Shown: in pieces, positions 9,456 to 17,530 of the stretch
Layout: each line of letters begins with the position of its first letter
Position numbering within the stretch: the first letter of the stretch is position 1
DNA from: JBFWUM01 sp050247255
Lineage (GTDB): Bacteria; Acidobacteriota; Vicinamibacteria; Vicinamibacterales; UBA2999
DNA: 64,000 bases
Assembly (NCBI GenBank): GCA_050247255.1
Contig: JBFWUM010000015.1
Coordinates: 1-64,000 of the forward strand
Reading direction: 5' to 3'
Made by a program: the position numbers and the translations under genes
Notes under the pieces: model-generated
The model's database searches: none
What the model was told of the DNA's origin: nothing
The model's input: the letters and a program-made list of their open reading frames with translations, nothing else

Positions 9456-9461
9456 TGTATA
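9456..9461 (-). promoter_or_regulatory. Candidate -10 for the dioxygenase genes
   Basis: TATACA reads on the minus strand about 60 bases before the small-subunit ATG. No convincing -35 is seen at 16-18 bases, so an activator-dependent promoter is possible. Confidence 0.3.
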
Positions 9462-9580
9462 CCCCCTTTCCCAGATCAAAGTCCAGCCGCGGCCCGGCTG
9501 AAAATCGGCGGAAATCCGGGTGTATCCTTCATGTTCCTCATGACGCGCACCGACCGTTTTGTGGCAAGGCAAAGGAGACG

Positions 9581-10156
9581 ATGATGCGGAAAGTGACCTG
9601 GATGCTGCTGGCGCTGCCCCTGCTCGTGGCCGCACCGGCGGCGGCGCAGCAGGCGCCGTTCAACCCCTACATCCCCAATCCGACCCCGGGCTGCCGGGCC
9701 ACGGCGGCTGAGCTGGAAACGGTGAAGAAGGTGGCCCTGTCCTTCTTCGACCCGGCCGTCGATCGGCTGTCGATCACCGACCCGACCTACATCCAGCACA
9801 ACCCGGCCTTCATCAAGGGGGCGCGGGAAGCCAAGATGAGCGATTACGACTACTTCAAGTCGCGCTTCGGCGGGCCGGCGGCGGCGCGCCGCGGCGGCGG
9901 CCCCGGCCGGGCGGGCGGCGCCCCGGCGGGCCCCCAGCCTCCGGCCACCCAGCCCTACGAGTGGGTGATGGCCGAGTGCGACATCGCCTTCATCCTGCGC
10001 AAGCAGAACCGCCAGGATCCGACGATGGCGCCCGGCAACTTCTACGAGGCGTTCACCTTTGATGCGTTCCGCGTGCGCGACGGCAAGCTGGTCGAGCACT
10101 GGGACATGGCGCAGATCAATCCGCCGGCCGCGGGCCGTGGCGGGCGGGGCCAGTAG
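9581..10156 (+). CDS. Secreted SnoaL/NTF2-like protein, copy 1
   Basis: 191 residues. The ATG at 9581 (ATGATG) follows AAAGGAG. A clear Sec signal peptide ends in APAAAQQ. The rest resembles SnoaL-like NTF2-fold proteins, with a DPTYIQHNP motif followed by a hydrophobic core, F.AFTFDAFRV and VEHWDMAQINP. A Gly/Arg/Pro-rich segment, residues about 103-128, interrupts the fold and the C-terminus is again Gly/Arg-rich. The next gene is a close paralogue 31 bases downstream. It is divergent from the hydroquinone dioxygenase genes. No reaction can be assigned from sequence. Confidence 0.75.
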   Translation: MMRKVTWMLLALPLLVAAPAAAQQAPFNPYIPNPTPGCRATAAELETVKKVALSFFDPAVDRLSITDPTYIQHNPAFIKGAREAKMSDYDYFKSRFGGPAAARRGGGPGRAGGAPAGPQPPATQPYEWVMAECDIAFILRKQNRQDPTMAPGNFYEAFTFDAFRVRDGKLVEHWDMAQINPPAAGRGGRGQ

Positions 10157-10187
10157 GCCGTTCCGCCGCGATCAAGGAGACACGCAG

Positions 10188-10733
10188 ATGAAGACGATCA
10201 CCATGACCCTGATGGCGCTGGCGCTGACCGCCGCGTCGGCCTCGGCGCAGGTCGCCGGCGGCCCGACCGCCGGCTGCGACAACAGCCCCGAGCGGCTCGC
10301 CGCCAACAAGCGCGCCGCGCTCGAGTTCTTCCGGCCGGGCATCACCGGCGCCGATCGCGTGGCGCTGGCCGACCCGACCTACAGGCAGCACAACCCGGCG
10401 TTCGTGAAGGGCGCGCGCGAAGCGATGATGAACGACTACGACTACTTCAAGTCGCGTTTCGGCGGCCCGCCGGCCGCCCGCGGTGGCGGCGCCGGCCGCC
10501 AGGGCGGCCCGGCCACGCCGCCGCCTGCCGGCAACGCGACGGAAGTCGTCGTCGGCGAGTGCGACCTGGTCACCGTCGTGCACAAGAACTTCGTGCCCGA
10601 CCCGACGGCGCCCGGGCAGTTCTACGCCCGCTACACGTTCGACACGTTCCGCGTCGGCGCCAATGGCAAGTTCACCGAGCACTGGGACGGCGCGGTGATC
10701 AATCCGCCGGCCGCCGGGCGCGGGGGGAACTAG
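10188..10733 (+). CDS. Secreted SnoaL/NTF2-like protein, copy 2
   Basis: 181 residues from the ATG at 10188, with AAGGAGA upstream. A signal peptide ends in SASAQ. It shares with copy 1 the motifs DPTYRQHNPAFVKGARE, DYDYFKSRFGG, the Gly/Arg/Pro insert and TEHWDGAVINPPAAGRGG, so the pair arose by tandem duplication. The duplicated low-complexity insert is unusual for this compact fold and may be a flexible, exposed loop. A hairpin resembling a terminator follows within 40 bases. Confidence 0.75.
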   Translation: MKTITMTLMALALTAASASAQVAGGPTAGCDNSPERLAANKRAALEFFRPGITGADRVALADPTYRQHNPAFVKGAREAMMNDYDYFKSRFGGPPAARGGGAGRQGGPATPPPAGNATEVVVGECDLVTVVHKNFVPDPTAPGQFYARYTFDTFRVGANGKFTEHWDGAVINPPAAGRGGN

Positions 10734-10766
10734 TCGAAGTGGAAAAGTAGAAAGTGGAAAAGTGAA
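10734..10766. repeat. AGTGGAAA micro-repeat (one arm)
   Basis: Three to four imperfect 8-bp AGTGGAAA units start directly after the stop codon of the second SnoaL-like gene. No reverse-complement arm is found. Confidence 0.5.
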
Positions 10767-10771
10767 GACGT

Positions 10772-10798
10772 GGGGGAAGGGGCGCGGCCTCTTCCCCC
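10772..10798 (+). terminator. Terminator-like hairpin
   Basis: An 8-bp stem GGGGGAAG/CTTCCCCC with an 11-base loop is followed by a T-containing stretch (TTCGTGTTTT). It lies 39 bases after the second SnoaL-like gene. Confidence 0.55.
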
Positions 10799-10827
10799 TT
10801 CGTGTTTTGGCCGGGAACGGACGAACG

Positions 10828-12249
10828 ATGTCTCTAACCACGAAACTCACGAAATCCACGAAAGCGGTCGTGGCAAGTGCCGGATGTCTTTTCGTGTATT
10901 TCGTGTATTTCGTGGTTCACCCTCCTCAGGTGGCTGCCGTGCAAGCTGCAGCACCAACCTTCAACAAGGACGTCGCGCCCATCCTGTACGCCAACTGCGT
11001 GAGCTGTCATCGGCCGGGCGGCAGCGGGCCGTTCTCGCTGATTGAGTACGAGAACGCGGAGCTGGCGGCCGAGGCAATCAAGGCCGCGGTGTCGTCGCGG
11101 CAGATGCCGCCATGGTTTGCCGATCCGCAGCACGGCGACTTCAAGAACGAACGGCGGCTGACCGACGCGCAGCTCGCGACGATCGCGCGCTGGGTGGATG
11201 CCGGCGCGCCGCGCGGCGACGGCAGCGCGCCGGAGGCGCCGGCGTTGCCCGACAACGGCGGGTGGGATGCGCGCATGAATCGGCCGCCCGACCTGGTGCT
11301 GGATCTGCCGTTTGGCGAGTTCCCGCTGCCGATGGCGGGCGAGGTGCCGACGTTCACCGTCTGGACGAAACTGCCGCTGCGCGAGGATCGCTTCGTCCAG
11401 GCCATCCAGATCAAGCCGAGCCTCGCGCATGCGGTGCACCATTCGAGCCTGGCGCTCGCCTCGCTGCCGCCGGGGACGCGCCTCGGCCGTGGCGCGGTCT
11501 TCGATGGCGGCCCGGTGCTCGACGGCGTCCCGGTCTTCGACGATGGCCGTCCGTTCCGCGCCGCGTCAGGCGACGAGTTCGGCCGTCCGATCTTCTTCTA
11601 CGTTCCCGGCGGCGGGTTCATGCAGCTGGCCGACGGCCTCGGCAAGCGCTTTCGCCGTGACGACTACCTCGCCTGGGGGCTGCACCTCATTGCCGATCCG
11701 CATCCCGGCGGGAAGCTGAGCGCGCAGGTCGGCATCTGGTACAACCGCCGCGATCCGCATCACGAAGTGCACACGTGGACGGTGAACCAGGGGCTGTCCT
11801 TCAACGGGCAGGACGTGCCGCTGACTGCGCAAGGCGGTCGGGTCATGCCGGCGATCCCGCCAGGCGCCGCCAACCTGCCGGTCGTCGGCACGCTGCGCTT
11901 CGAGGACGCCGTCACCCTGTATGCGCTCTGGCCGCACATGCACTACCGCGGCAAGGACATGACGTTCACGCTGCGGGAGCCGAACGGGAAGGAGACCGTG
12001 CTGCTCAGCGTGCCGAACTACAACCCGCACTGGCAGCTGACGTACGAGCTGGAGAAGCCGTTGAAGATCCGTCGCGGCAGCGTGATCACCGCGGCGGGGC
12101 ACTACGACAATTCCGCGGCCAACCCGCACAATCCGGATCCGGCAGCGACGGTCCGCTTCGGCCCTCAGGGGACCGACGAGATGTACATCCCGTTTATCGA
12201 GGTGTCAGTCGACCGGGATGACCTGCGGTTCGAGCGCCTGTTTCGGTAG
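10828..12249 (+). CDS. Secreted cytochrome c / copper type II monooxygenase-like fusion
   Basis: 473 residues from the ATG at 10828; an in-frame GTG at 10762 would translate through the upstream hairpin and is unlikely. The signal peptide is wholly built from a palindromic repeat: the left arm gives a Lys/Thr n-region (TTKLTKSTK) and the right arm a hydrophobic core (VYFVYFVV). A cytochrome c domain follows (haem CVSCH, with MPPW further on). The C-terminal half resembles copper type II ascorbate-dependent monooxygenases, with HAVHHSS, WPHMHYRGKDM and NPHNPDP motifs. The histidines could bind copper. Predicted location is the periplasm; the substrate is unknown. Confidence 0.8.
   Translation: MSLTTKLTKSTKAVVASAGCLFVYFVYFVVHPPQVAAVQAAAPTFNKDVAPILYANCVSCHRPGGSGPFSLIEYENAELAAEAIKAAVSSRQMPPWFADPQHGDFKNERRLTDAQLATIARWVDAGAPRGDGSAPEAPALPDNGGWDARMNRPPDLVLDLPFGEFPLPMAGEVPTFTVWTKLPLREDRFVQAIQIKPSLAHAVHHSSLALASLPPGTRLGRGAVFDGGPVLDGVPVFDDGRPFRAASGDEFGRPIFFYVPGGGFMQLADGLGKRFRRDDYLAWGLHLIADPHPGGKLSAQVGIWYNRRDPHHEVHTWTVNQGLSFNGQDVPLTAQGGRVMPAIPPGAANLPVVGTLRFEDAVTLYALWPHMHYRGKDMTFTLREPNGKETVLLSVPNYNPHWQLTYELEKPLKIRRGSVITAAGHYDNSAANPHNPDPAATVRFGPQGTDEMYIPFIEVSVDRDDLRFERLFR
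10836..10917. repeat. 28-nt-arm palindromic repeat (ACGAAATAC family), copy 2, within a signal peptide
   Basis: The left arm is 10836-10863 and the right arm 10890-10917, each 28 bases, with a 26-base loop. Both arms lie in frame inside the signal peptide of the cytochrome/copper protein. The arms differ from perfect complementarity at only a few positions. Confidence 0.9.
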
Positions 12250-12317
12250 GTCAAAGGTCGAAGGTCAAGGGTCAAAGGTAGCTGTGACCTTCAACCTTTG
12301 CCCTTTGACCCTTCACC
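12249..12317. repeat. GGTCAAA micro-repeat palindrome between convergent genes
   Basis: Seven-bp GGTCAAAG-like units (12249-12279) are followed by complementary CCTTTGAC-like units (12287-12317). The element begins at the last base of one stop codon and ends 4 bases before the opposing one. It could terminate both transcripts. Confidence 0.8.
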
Positions 12318-12321
12318 TCGT

Positions 12322-13512
12322 TCACACCCTTTCGACAATCATCGCAATCCCCTGGCCGACGCCAATGCACATCGTCGCCAGGCCGTAGCGCTGCTGGCGG
12401 CGGTGGAGTGCGTGCACGAGCGTGGTGAGGATGCGCGAGCCGGACGAGCCGAGCGCGTGCCCCATGGCGATGGCGCCGCCGTAGACGTTGACCTTCGCCG
12501 GGTCGAGCTCCAGGTCCTTGATGCAGGCGAGCGACTGCGAGGCGAACGCCTCGTTCAGCTCGATGAGGTCGATCTGGTCGATGGTCATGCCGGCGCGCTT
12601 CAGTGCCTTGCGCGTGGCCGGAATCGGGCCGAGCCCCATCACCGACGGATCCAGCCCCGCCACCGCCGACGTGATGATGCGCGCCAGCGGCTTGCCGACC
12701 CCCTCGGTGCCTTCGGCGACCAGCAGCAGCGCCGACGAGCCGTCGTTGATACCGCTCGAGTTGCCCGCCGTCACCGTGCCGTCGGCCACGAACGCTGGCC
12801 GCAGCTTCGCCAGCTTGTCGAGCGTGACGTCAGGCCGCGGGTGCTCGTCGGTGTCGACGATGACCGGATCCCCCTTTTTCTGGGGAATCGTCACCGGCAC
12901 GATCTCGTCCTTGAAGACGCCTTCCTGGATGGCGGCCACCGCGCGCCGCTGGCTCTCGGCGCCGAACGCATCCTGCTGCTCGCGGGTGATGCCGTACTGC
13001 CTGGCCACCTTCTCGGCGGTCATGCCGAGCGAAATGGTCCACTCCTTGTTCATCTTCGGGTTGGTGAAGCGCCAGCCGACGGTGGAGTCGGCCATCGGCG
13101 GCACCTCGCGGTTCCACGCGCTGCCGGACTTGAGCATCACGTAGGGGGCGCGCGTCATGCTCTCGACGCCGCCGCCGATGAAGATGTCGCCTTCGCCGGC
13201 CTTGATCGCCTGCGCCGCGCTGGCCACCGCCTGCATGCCTGAGCCGCACAGGCGGTTGACGGTCTGCCCGGCGACCTCGATCGGGAGCCCGGCCAGCAGC
13301 ACGGCCATCCGCGCGACGTCGCGGTTGTCCTCACCAGCCTGGTTGGTGCACCCCAGGATCACATCGTCGATGCGGGAGGGATCGACACCGGAGCGCTCGA
13401 CCACCGCCCTGACGGCAATGGCGGCGAGATCATCGGCGCGGACCTCGGCCAACGCGCCGCCGGCACGGCCGACGGGCGTACGAACAGCGGACACGATAAG
13501 AGCGTTTTTCAT
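12322..13512 (-). CDS. Acetyl-CoA C-acyltransferase (thiolase)
   Basis: 396 residues, starting at the ATG at 13512. It has the acylated cysteine in NRLCGSGMQAV (near residue 90), GGVESMT, the NEAFA motif, GGAIAMGHALGSSG and a second cysteine in CIGVGQG. It catalyses thiolytic cleavage of 3-ketoacyl-CoA or its reverse. With beta-ketoadipate as the end product of the nearby hydroquinone route, a 3-oxoadipyl-CoA thiolase role would make sense, but ordinary fatty-acid or acetoacetyl-CoA thiolase is equally compatible. The adjacent upstream MFS gene runs on the same strand, with 20 bases between them. Confidence 0.88.
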   Translation of the reverse strand: MKNALIVSAVRTPVGRAGGALAEVRADDLAAIAVRAVVERSGVDPSRIDDVILGCTNQAGEDNRDVARMAVLLAGLPIEVAGQTVNRLCGSGMQAVASAAQAIKAGEGDIFIGGGVESMTRAPYVMLKSGSAWNREVPPMADSTVGWRFTNPKMNKEWTISLGMTAEKVARQYGITREQQDAFGAESQRRAVAAIQEGVFKDEIVPVTIPQKKGDPVIVDTDEHPRPDVTLDKLAKLRPAFVADGTVTAGNSSGINDGSSALLLVAEGTEGVGKPLARIITSAVAGLDPSVMGLGPIPATRKALKRAGMTIDQIDLIELNEAFASQSLACIKDLELDPAKVNVYGGAIAMGHALGSSGSRILTTLVHALHRRQQRYGLATMCIGVGQGIAMIVERV

Positions 13513-13532
13513 GGGTAATTCGATTTTACCTT

Positions 13533-14951
13533 CTACTTGAACTCGAGTCGCGGCAGGAACATCGCCGCGACGAGCGCGACCCCGGCGGCGATGGCCCCCG
13601 CCAGGAAAACCTCGTGCAGGCCGGCCGCAAACTGGGCGCGGGCGGCCGGCGCCAGGCTGCCGGAGGCGAGCGCGCCGGCATCGGCGGTGAGGCCAAGCGA
13701 GGCGAGCCGCCGCGTCATCAACGCGCCCATGGCCGCAATGCCGAACGCGGCGCCGATGCTTCGCGAGAACTGGTTCAGTGACGTCGCCAGGCCAAGCTGC
13801 GCCCGATCGACGCCGTGCTGGACGGCCAGCAGCAGTGAGAGCATGGAGAACCCCATGCCGGCGCCGATGACGAAGCAGGAGGCCAGCAGCGGCAGGCGCG
13901 TCGAGTCGGCCCCGAGCGCCGCGAGGCCAATGAAGCCGGCGGTGAGCAGCACGACGCCGCCGTGGGCGACGCGGCGGTATCCGATCAGCACGGTGAACCG
14001 CGCGCCGACGATCGAGGTGATGACCCAGCCGATGAACAGCGGTGTCAGCACCTGCCCGGCCTCGGTGGCCGAGCCGCCGAGCACCGCCTGGACGAACAGC
14101 GGAATGAAGGCGATGGCGCCGAACATCGCGGTTCCCAGCAGGAACACGACTGTCATCGTGCGCGCCACCACCGAGTTGGCGAACAGCGCGATCGGCAGGA
14201 TCGGCTCCGCAGCGCGCCGCTCGACGACGACAAAGGCGCCGAGGAGCATGAGGGCCGCCAGCAGCCACGCCCCTTCGCTGCCCGCCTCGCCGCCGAGTGC
14301 CAGCAGCAGGGCGCTGATGCCGGTGAACATCAGCAGCGCGCCGGCCCAGTCGACGCGCACCGGTTCCCGCGTTCCCGACGGCGGGTACGCGAGCGCGATG
14401 ACCGCCAGCGCGAGCAGGCCGAAGGGGATGTTCACCAGGAACACCCAGCGCCACGAGAGCGCATCGGTGATGTAGCCGCCGACGAGCGGGCCGGCGACCG
14501 AGGCGACACCCCAGACGCCGCTGAACAGCGCCTGCGTGCGCGCCCGTTCCTCGAGGGAATAGAGCTCGCCGATGATGGTCATGCTCAGCGGCACGACGGC
14601 GCCGGCGCCGAGCCCCTGCAGCCCGCGCGCGACGATGAGCGCCTCCATCGACGTGGCCGCGCCGGAAGCCGCCGACCCGGCGAGAAAAATGCCGACCCCG
14701 GTCAGGTACATGCGGCGGCGGCCGTAGAGATCGGAAAGGCGCCCCCAGATTGGCACCGACGCCGTGGATGTGAGCAGGTAGGCCGAGAACACCCAGCTGT
14801 AGTGCGCGAGCCCGCCGAGCGTGGCGACGACGGTCGGCATGGCGGTGCCGACGACCGTGGCCTCGAGGGCGCCGAGGCTCATGCCGAGGAGCAGGCCCGC
14901 CGTGATCGCGCGGCGCCGGGCCGTGCTCACGGGGACGTGTCCTGGCGTCAT
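13533..14951 (-). CDS. DHA2-family (EmrB/QacA-type) multidrug efflux MFS transporter
   Basis: 472 residues from the ATG at 14951, with 14 predicted membrane segments, the DHA2 hallmark. The N-terminal region has the family pattern LEATVVGTAMPTV in TM1 and SVPIWGRLSDLYGRRR in the loop after TM2. ARGLQGLGAGAVVPLS follows, and SWRWVFLVNIPFG is at the start of TM5-6. It would export drugs or toxic organics using the proton gradient. It lies upstream of the thiolase on the same strand. No regulator gene is adjacent. Confidence 0.88.
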   Translation of the reverse strand: MTPGHVPVSTARRRAITAGLLLGMSLGALEATVVGTAMPTVVATLGGLAHYSWVFSAYLLTSTASVPIWGRLSDLYGRRRMYLTGVGIFLAGSAASGAATSMEALIVARGLQGLGAGAVVPLSMTIIGELYSLEERARTQALFSGVWGVASVAGPLVGGYITDALSWRWVFLVNIPFGLLALAVIALAYPPSGTREPVRVDWAGALLMFTGISALLLALGGEAGSEGAWLLAALMLLGAFVVVERRAAEPILPIALFANSVVARTMTVVFLLGTAMFGAIAFIPLFVQAVLGGSATEAGQVLTPLFIGWVITSIVGARFTVLIGYRRVAHGGVVLLTAGFIGLAALGADSTRLPLLASCFVIGAGMGFSMLSLLLAVQHGVDRAQLGLATSLNQFSRSIGAAFGIAAMGALMTRRLASLGLTADAGALASGSLAPAARAQFAAGLHEVFLAGAIAAGVALVAAMFLPRLEFK

Positions 14952-15090
14952 CACCGATCCAGCGTATCAGACGGCGATTTTTGACGAGTCCTTTGCGAGC
15001 TTGACGAGCTCTTAACATCATCGCGCCTGCCGTTCCCGTCTAATGGAGTGGAGCTGACAGACAGCGCCTGATTACCCAGGGAGTACAGAT

Positions 15091-15435
15091 ATGAATCGTG
15101 TGCGTGGAATCATCGTGTGCGCCATCGTCGCCGTGTTCGCGGTCGGCAGCCTGGCGTTCGCCCAGGACGGCCCGCGGCGCGTGCAGCGCCGTGGCCCGAT
15201 CGGCGCCGGCGGCGTCGAACTGCGCGGCCTGGAACTGAACGATGCGCAGCGGGATCAGATCCGCGACATCGTCGAACGCTACCGGCAGCAGATGCGCACC
15301 GACATCATGCTCGTGCTGACGCCGGAGCAGCAGGAGCAGGTGAAGCAGAACGAGGCGCGGCGCGAGGCGCGGATGAAGGAACGGCAGCAGCGGGTGGAGC
15401 AGCGCCGTCAGCAGCGCCAGCAGAACAATAACTGA
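15091..15435 (+). CDS. Small Spy/CpxP-like periplasmic protein
   Basis: 114 residues, with GGAG 7 bases before the ATG. A signal peptide ends in LAFAQD. The mature part is a charged amphipathic helix containing LNDAQRDQIRDIV and LTPEQQEQV, the LTxxQ-type pattern of Spy/CpxP periplasmic chaperones, with a tail very rich in Gln and Arg. Such proteins sense or buffer misfolded envelope proteins or metals. The phosphoesterase gene begins 10 bases downstream. Confidence 0.65.
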   Translation: MNRVRGIIVCAIVAVFAVGSLAFAQDGPRRVQRRGPIGAGGVELRGLELNDAQRDQIRDIVERYRQQMRTDIMLVLTPEQQEQVKQNEARREARMKERQQRVEQRRQQRQQNNN

Positions 15436-15445
15436 GGCGTTCTAT

Positions 15446-16261
15446 TTGCATGAGTCCGGCCCGATGCCGGGCCGGACTCACCTTCGCATCGCCGCCATCG
15501 GCGACATCCACTGCTCGAAAACATCCCAGGGGGCGTTTCACGCCCTGTTCAGCCAGATCAGCAATTCCGCCGACGTCTTCGTGCTCTGCGGTGACTTCAC
15601 CGACTACGGGCTGGCAGACGAAGCGCGCATTCTGGCCCGCGAGCTCACCTCGTCCATGAAGATTCCGTCGGTGGCCGTCCTCGGCAACCACGACTATGAG
15701 GGCGGACAGGCCGAGCAGATCGCGGCCATCCTTACCGAGGCGGGCGTCACCATTCTCGACGGCGGCGCGACGGAAATCCACGGCGTCGGATTCGCCGGCG
15801 CCAAGGGTTTTGGCGGCGGCTTCGGCCGCGGCGCGCTCGGGCCGTGGGGCGAGAAGGCGGTCAAGGCGTTCGTGCAGGAGGCGGTGGACGAGGCGATGAA
15901 GCTCGAGGCGGCGCTCGCGCGCCTGCGGACGACGCACCGCGTGGCGGTCCTGCACTACTCACCGGTCCGCGCCACCGTGGAAGGCGAGCCGCCCGAGATC
16001 TTCCCCTACCTCGGATCGAGCCGCCTGGAGGAGCCGATCAACCGCTATCGCGTCAACGCGGTCTTCCATGGGCACGCGCACCGCGGCGCGGCCGAAGGGC
16101 GGACGACCGCAGGGGTCCCGGTCTACAACGTCGCCATGCCGCTGCTGGCGCGGCTCAATCCGAGCCGGCCGCCCTTCCTGATCTGGGAGCTGCCGCTCTC
16201 GGGCGGCGAGCAGACGCCGGCGCCGCCGGTCGTGGACGAACCGATCGTCCGGTCGGCCTGA
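15446..16261 (+). CDS. Metallophosphoesterase
   Basis: 271 residues if translation starts at the TTG at 15446 (GAGG 8 bases upstream). An ATG at 15464 is an alternative but lies in the loop of a strong hairpin without a Shine-Dalgarno sequence. All five calcineurin-like blocks are present: GDIHCS, CGDFTDYG, LGNHDYEGG, LHYSP and FHGHAHRG, giving the usual two-metal site. It would hydrolyse phosphomono- or diesters; the substrate is not predictable. Closely spaced after the Spy-like gene, it may be co-transcribed. Confidence 0.82.
   Translation: MHESGPMPGRTHLRIAAIGDIHCSKTSQGAFHALFSQISNSADVFVLCGDFTDYGLADEARILARELTSSMKIPSVAVLGNHDYEGGQAEQIAAILTEAGVTILDGGATEIHGVGFAGAKGFGGGFGRGALGPWGEKAVKAFVQEAVDEAMKLEAALARLRTTHRVAVLHYSPVRATVEGEPPEIFPYLGSSRLEEPINRYRVNAVFHGHAHRGAAEGRTTAGVPVYNVAMPLLARLNPSRPPFLIWELPLSGGEQTPAPPVVDEPIVRSA
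15451..15480 (+). promoter_or_regulatory. Perfect 12-bp hairpin at the start of the phosphoesterase gene
   Basis: TGAGTCCGGCCC (15451-15462) and its exact reverse complement (15469-15480) flank a 6-base loop GATGCC that contains an ATG. No T-run follows. It could attenuate transcription from the Spy-like gene or control initiation of the phosphoesterase. Confidence 0.6.
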
Positions 16262-16299
16262 ATCGTGCAGCGTCTCAACCGAGACGGAGTGCCCTGGTG

Positions 16300-17100
16300 A
16301 TGGATGCCGCCGCCCCTCTGCTGACCACCCCCGCCAAGGCGGAGCTCTATCGCACCGCGCTCGAGATGCTCAACCGCACCGGCGTGCCGTATATGGTCGG
16401 GGGCACCTACGCCTTCCAGTACTACGCCGGCATTTCGCGCACGACGAAGGACTTCGACATCTTCGTCCGGCCGCGCGACGTGCAGCGCATGCTCGACGTG
16501 CTGCAGCGTGCCGGCTTCCACACCGAGCTCGCCTTCACGCACTGGCTGGCCAAGGCCCACCACGGCGAGAAGTTCATCGACGTCATCTTCAGCTCGGGCA
16601 ACGGCGTCGCCGAAGTCGACGACGAGTGGTTTGCGCATGCGGTTGACGAAGAAGTGCTCGGCGTCCCGGTGAAGCTGTGCCCGCCCGAGGAGATGATCTG
16701 GTCGAAGGGGCTGATCATGGAGCGCGAGCGCTACGACGGCGCCGACGTCGCGCACCTGTTCCGGCACTGCAGCGGGCTCCTGAACTGGGAGCGGCTGCTG
16801 CGCCGCTTCGGGCCGAACTGGCGCGTGCTCTTCTCGCACATCGTGCTCTTCGGCTTCATCTATCCCGGCGAGCGGGCGCTGATTCCCTCGTCGGTGGTGA
16901 AGGACCTGATCAACCGCCTGCAGGCGGAGCTCGACGTGCCGACGCGCGATTCGAAGGTGTGCCAGGGCACGCTGCTGTCGCGCGCCCAGTATCTGGTGGA
17001 CCTGGACGAGTGGGGCTACGAGGATGCGCGGCTGGCCCCGCGCGGCAAGATGACCGGGGCGCAGGTCGAGGAGTGGACGGCCGCGATCGACAAGCGCTAG
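16300..17100 (+). CDS. Nucleotidyltransferase-fold protein
   Basis: 266 residues; the ATG at 16300 has GGAG 10 bases upstream. The N-terminal part shows the nucleotidyltransferase pattern GGTYAFQYYAG followed by RTTKDFDIFV, where the paired acidic residues would bind metal, and HGEKFIDVIF offers a third acidic site. The arrangement is like AbiEii-type or small-molecule nucleotidyltransferases. The C-terminal half is not recognised. No antitoxin-like partner is adjacent, so a toxin role is not supported. Its stop codon abuts that of the convergent secreted protein with no bases between. Confidence 0.7.
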   Translation: MDAAAPLLTTPAKAELYRTALEMLNRTGVPYMVGGTYAFQYYAGISRTTKDFDIFVRPRDVQRMLDVLQRAGFHTELAFTHWLAKAHHGEKFIDVIFSSGNGVAEVDDEWFAHAVDEEVLGVPVKLCPPEEMIWSKGLIMERERYDGADVAHLFRHCSGLLNWERLLRRFGPNWRVLFSHIVLFGFIYPGERALIPSSVVKDLINRLQAELDVPTRDSKVCQGTLLSRAQYLVDLDEWGYEDARLAPRGKMTGAQVEEWTAAIDKR

Positions 17101-17454
17101 CTAACGGCCGACCACCAGCTCCTGTTCCGCCACCGCAATGACGTTGTCTTGGCCGATGACCGCGGCGCGCAGCCGGTAGGTCCCCGCCGCGAGGTTCTTG
17201 AACTCCACGGTGTGCAGCCGGCGGTCGCCCTCGGTCAGCGACATCTCCGACGATCGGAACATCCGCTCGCCGTCGGCTTCGATGAGCAGCGTGCGGTTGT
17301 CCGGATCCGGTTCCACCGCCACGATGATGCGCACGTTGGCCGGCGCGGAATAGTAGTAGCCGCCCAGCCGGATCTCGACGACGTCGTCAGCGAACACGGT
17401 GGGTAAAGCCGCCATCGCGGCCGCCACCAGCAATGAAGAGACAAGTGCCTTCAC
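17101..17454 (-). CDS. Small secreted protein of unknown function
   Basis: 117 residues from a GTG at 17454 with AAGGAG upstream. A signal peptide ends in TVFADD. The mature domain of about 95 residues is predicted mostly beta, with AGTYRLRAAVI and EQELVV near the end, like an Ig-type or transthyretin-type sandwich. No enzymatic motif is seen. It lies downstream of the phospholipase D gene on the same strand, 76 bases after that gene's stop codon. Confidence 0.65.
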   Translation of the reverse strand: MKALVSSLLVAAAMAALPTVFADDVVEIRLGGYYYSAPANVRIIVAVEPDPDNRTLLIEADGERMFRSSEMSLTEGDRRLHTVEFKNLAAGTYRLRAAVIGQDNVIAVAEQELVVGR

Positions 17455-17530
17455 GGTGCGCTCCTTCCGGGAATGGTCGGAGCAAGGAGAGTGCCGCCTT
17501 GGCCTTCGGCGTCGGCGGGCCAGGCCCTGT

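Noticed and set aside
10762..10827. N-terminal extension of the cytochrome/copper protein from a GTG
   Set aside because: It would translate the terminator-like hairpin and spoil the signal peptide; the ATG at 10828 fits better.
12322..15021. A 2.7-kb open frame appearing to fuse an MFS shadow to the thiolase
   Set aside because: The upstream 500 residues are the antisense-frame shadow of the DHA2 transporter; the thiolase has its own ATG at 13512 and normal length.
16300..17100. Toxin of a toxin-antitoxin pair (AbiEii-like)
   Set aside because: No small antitoxin gene is adjacent and neighbours are a phosphoesterase and a convergent secreted protein.
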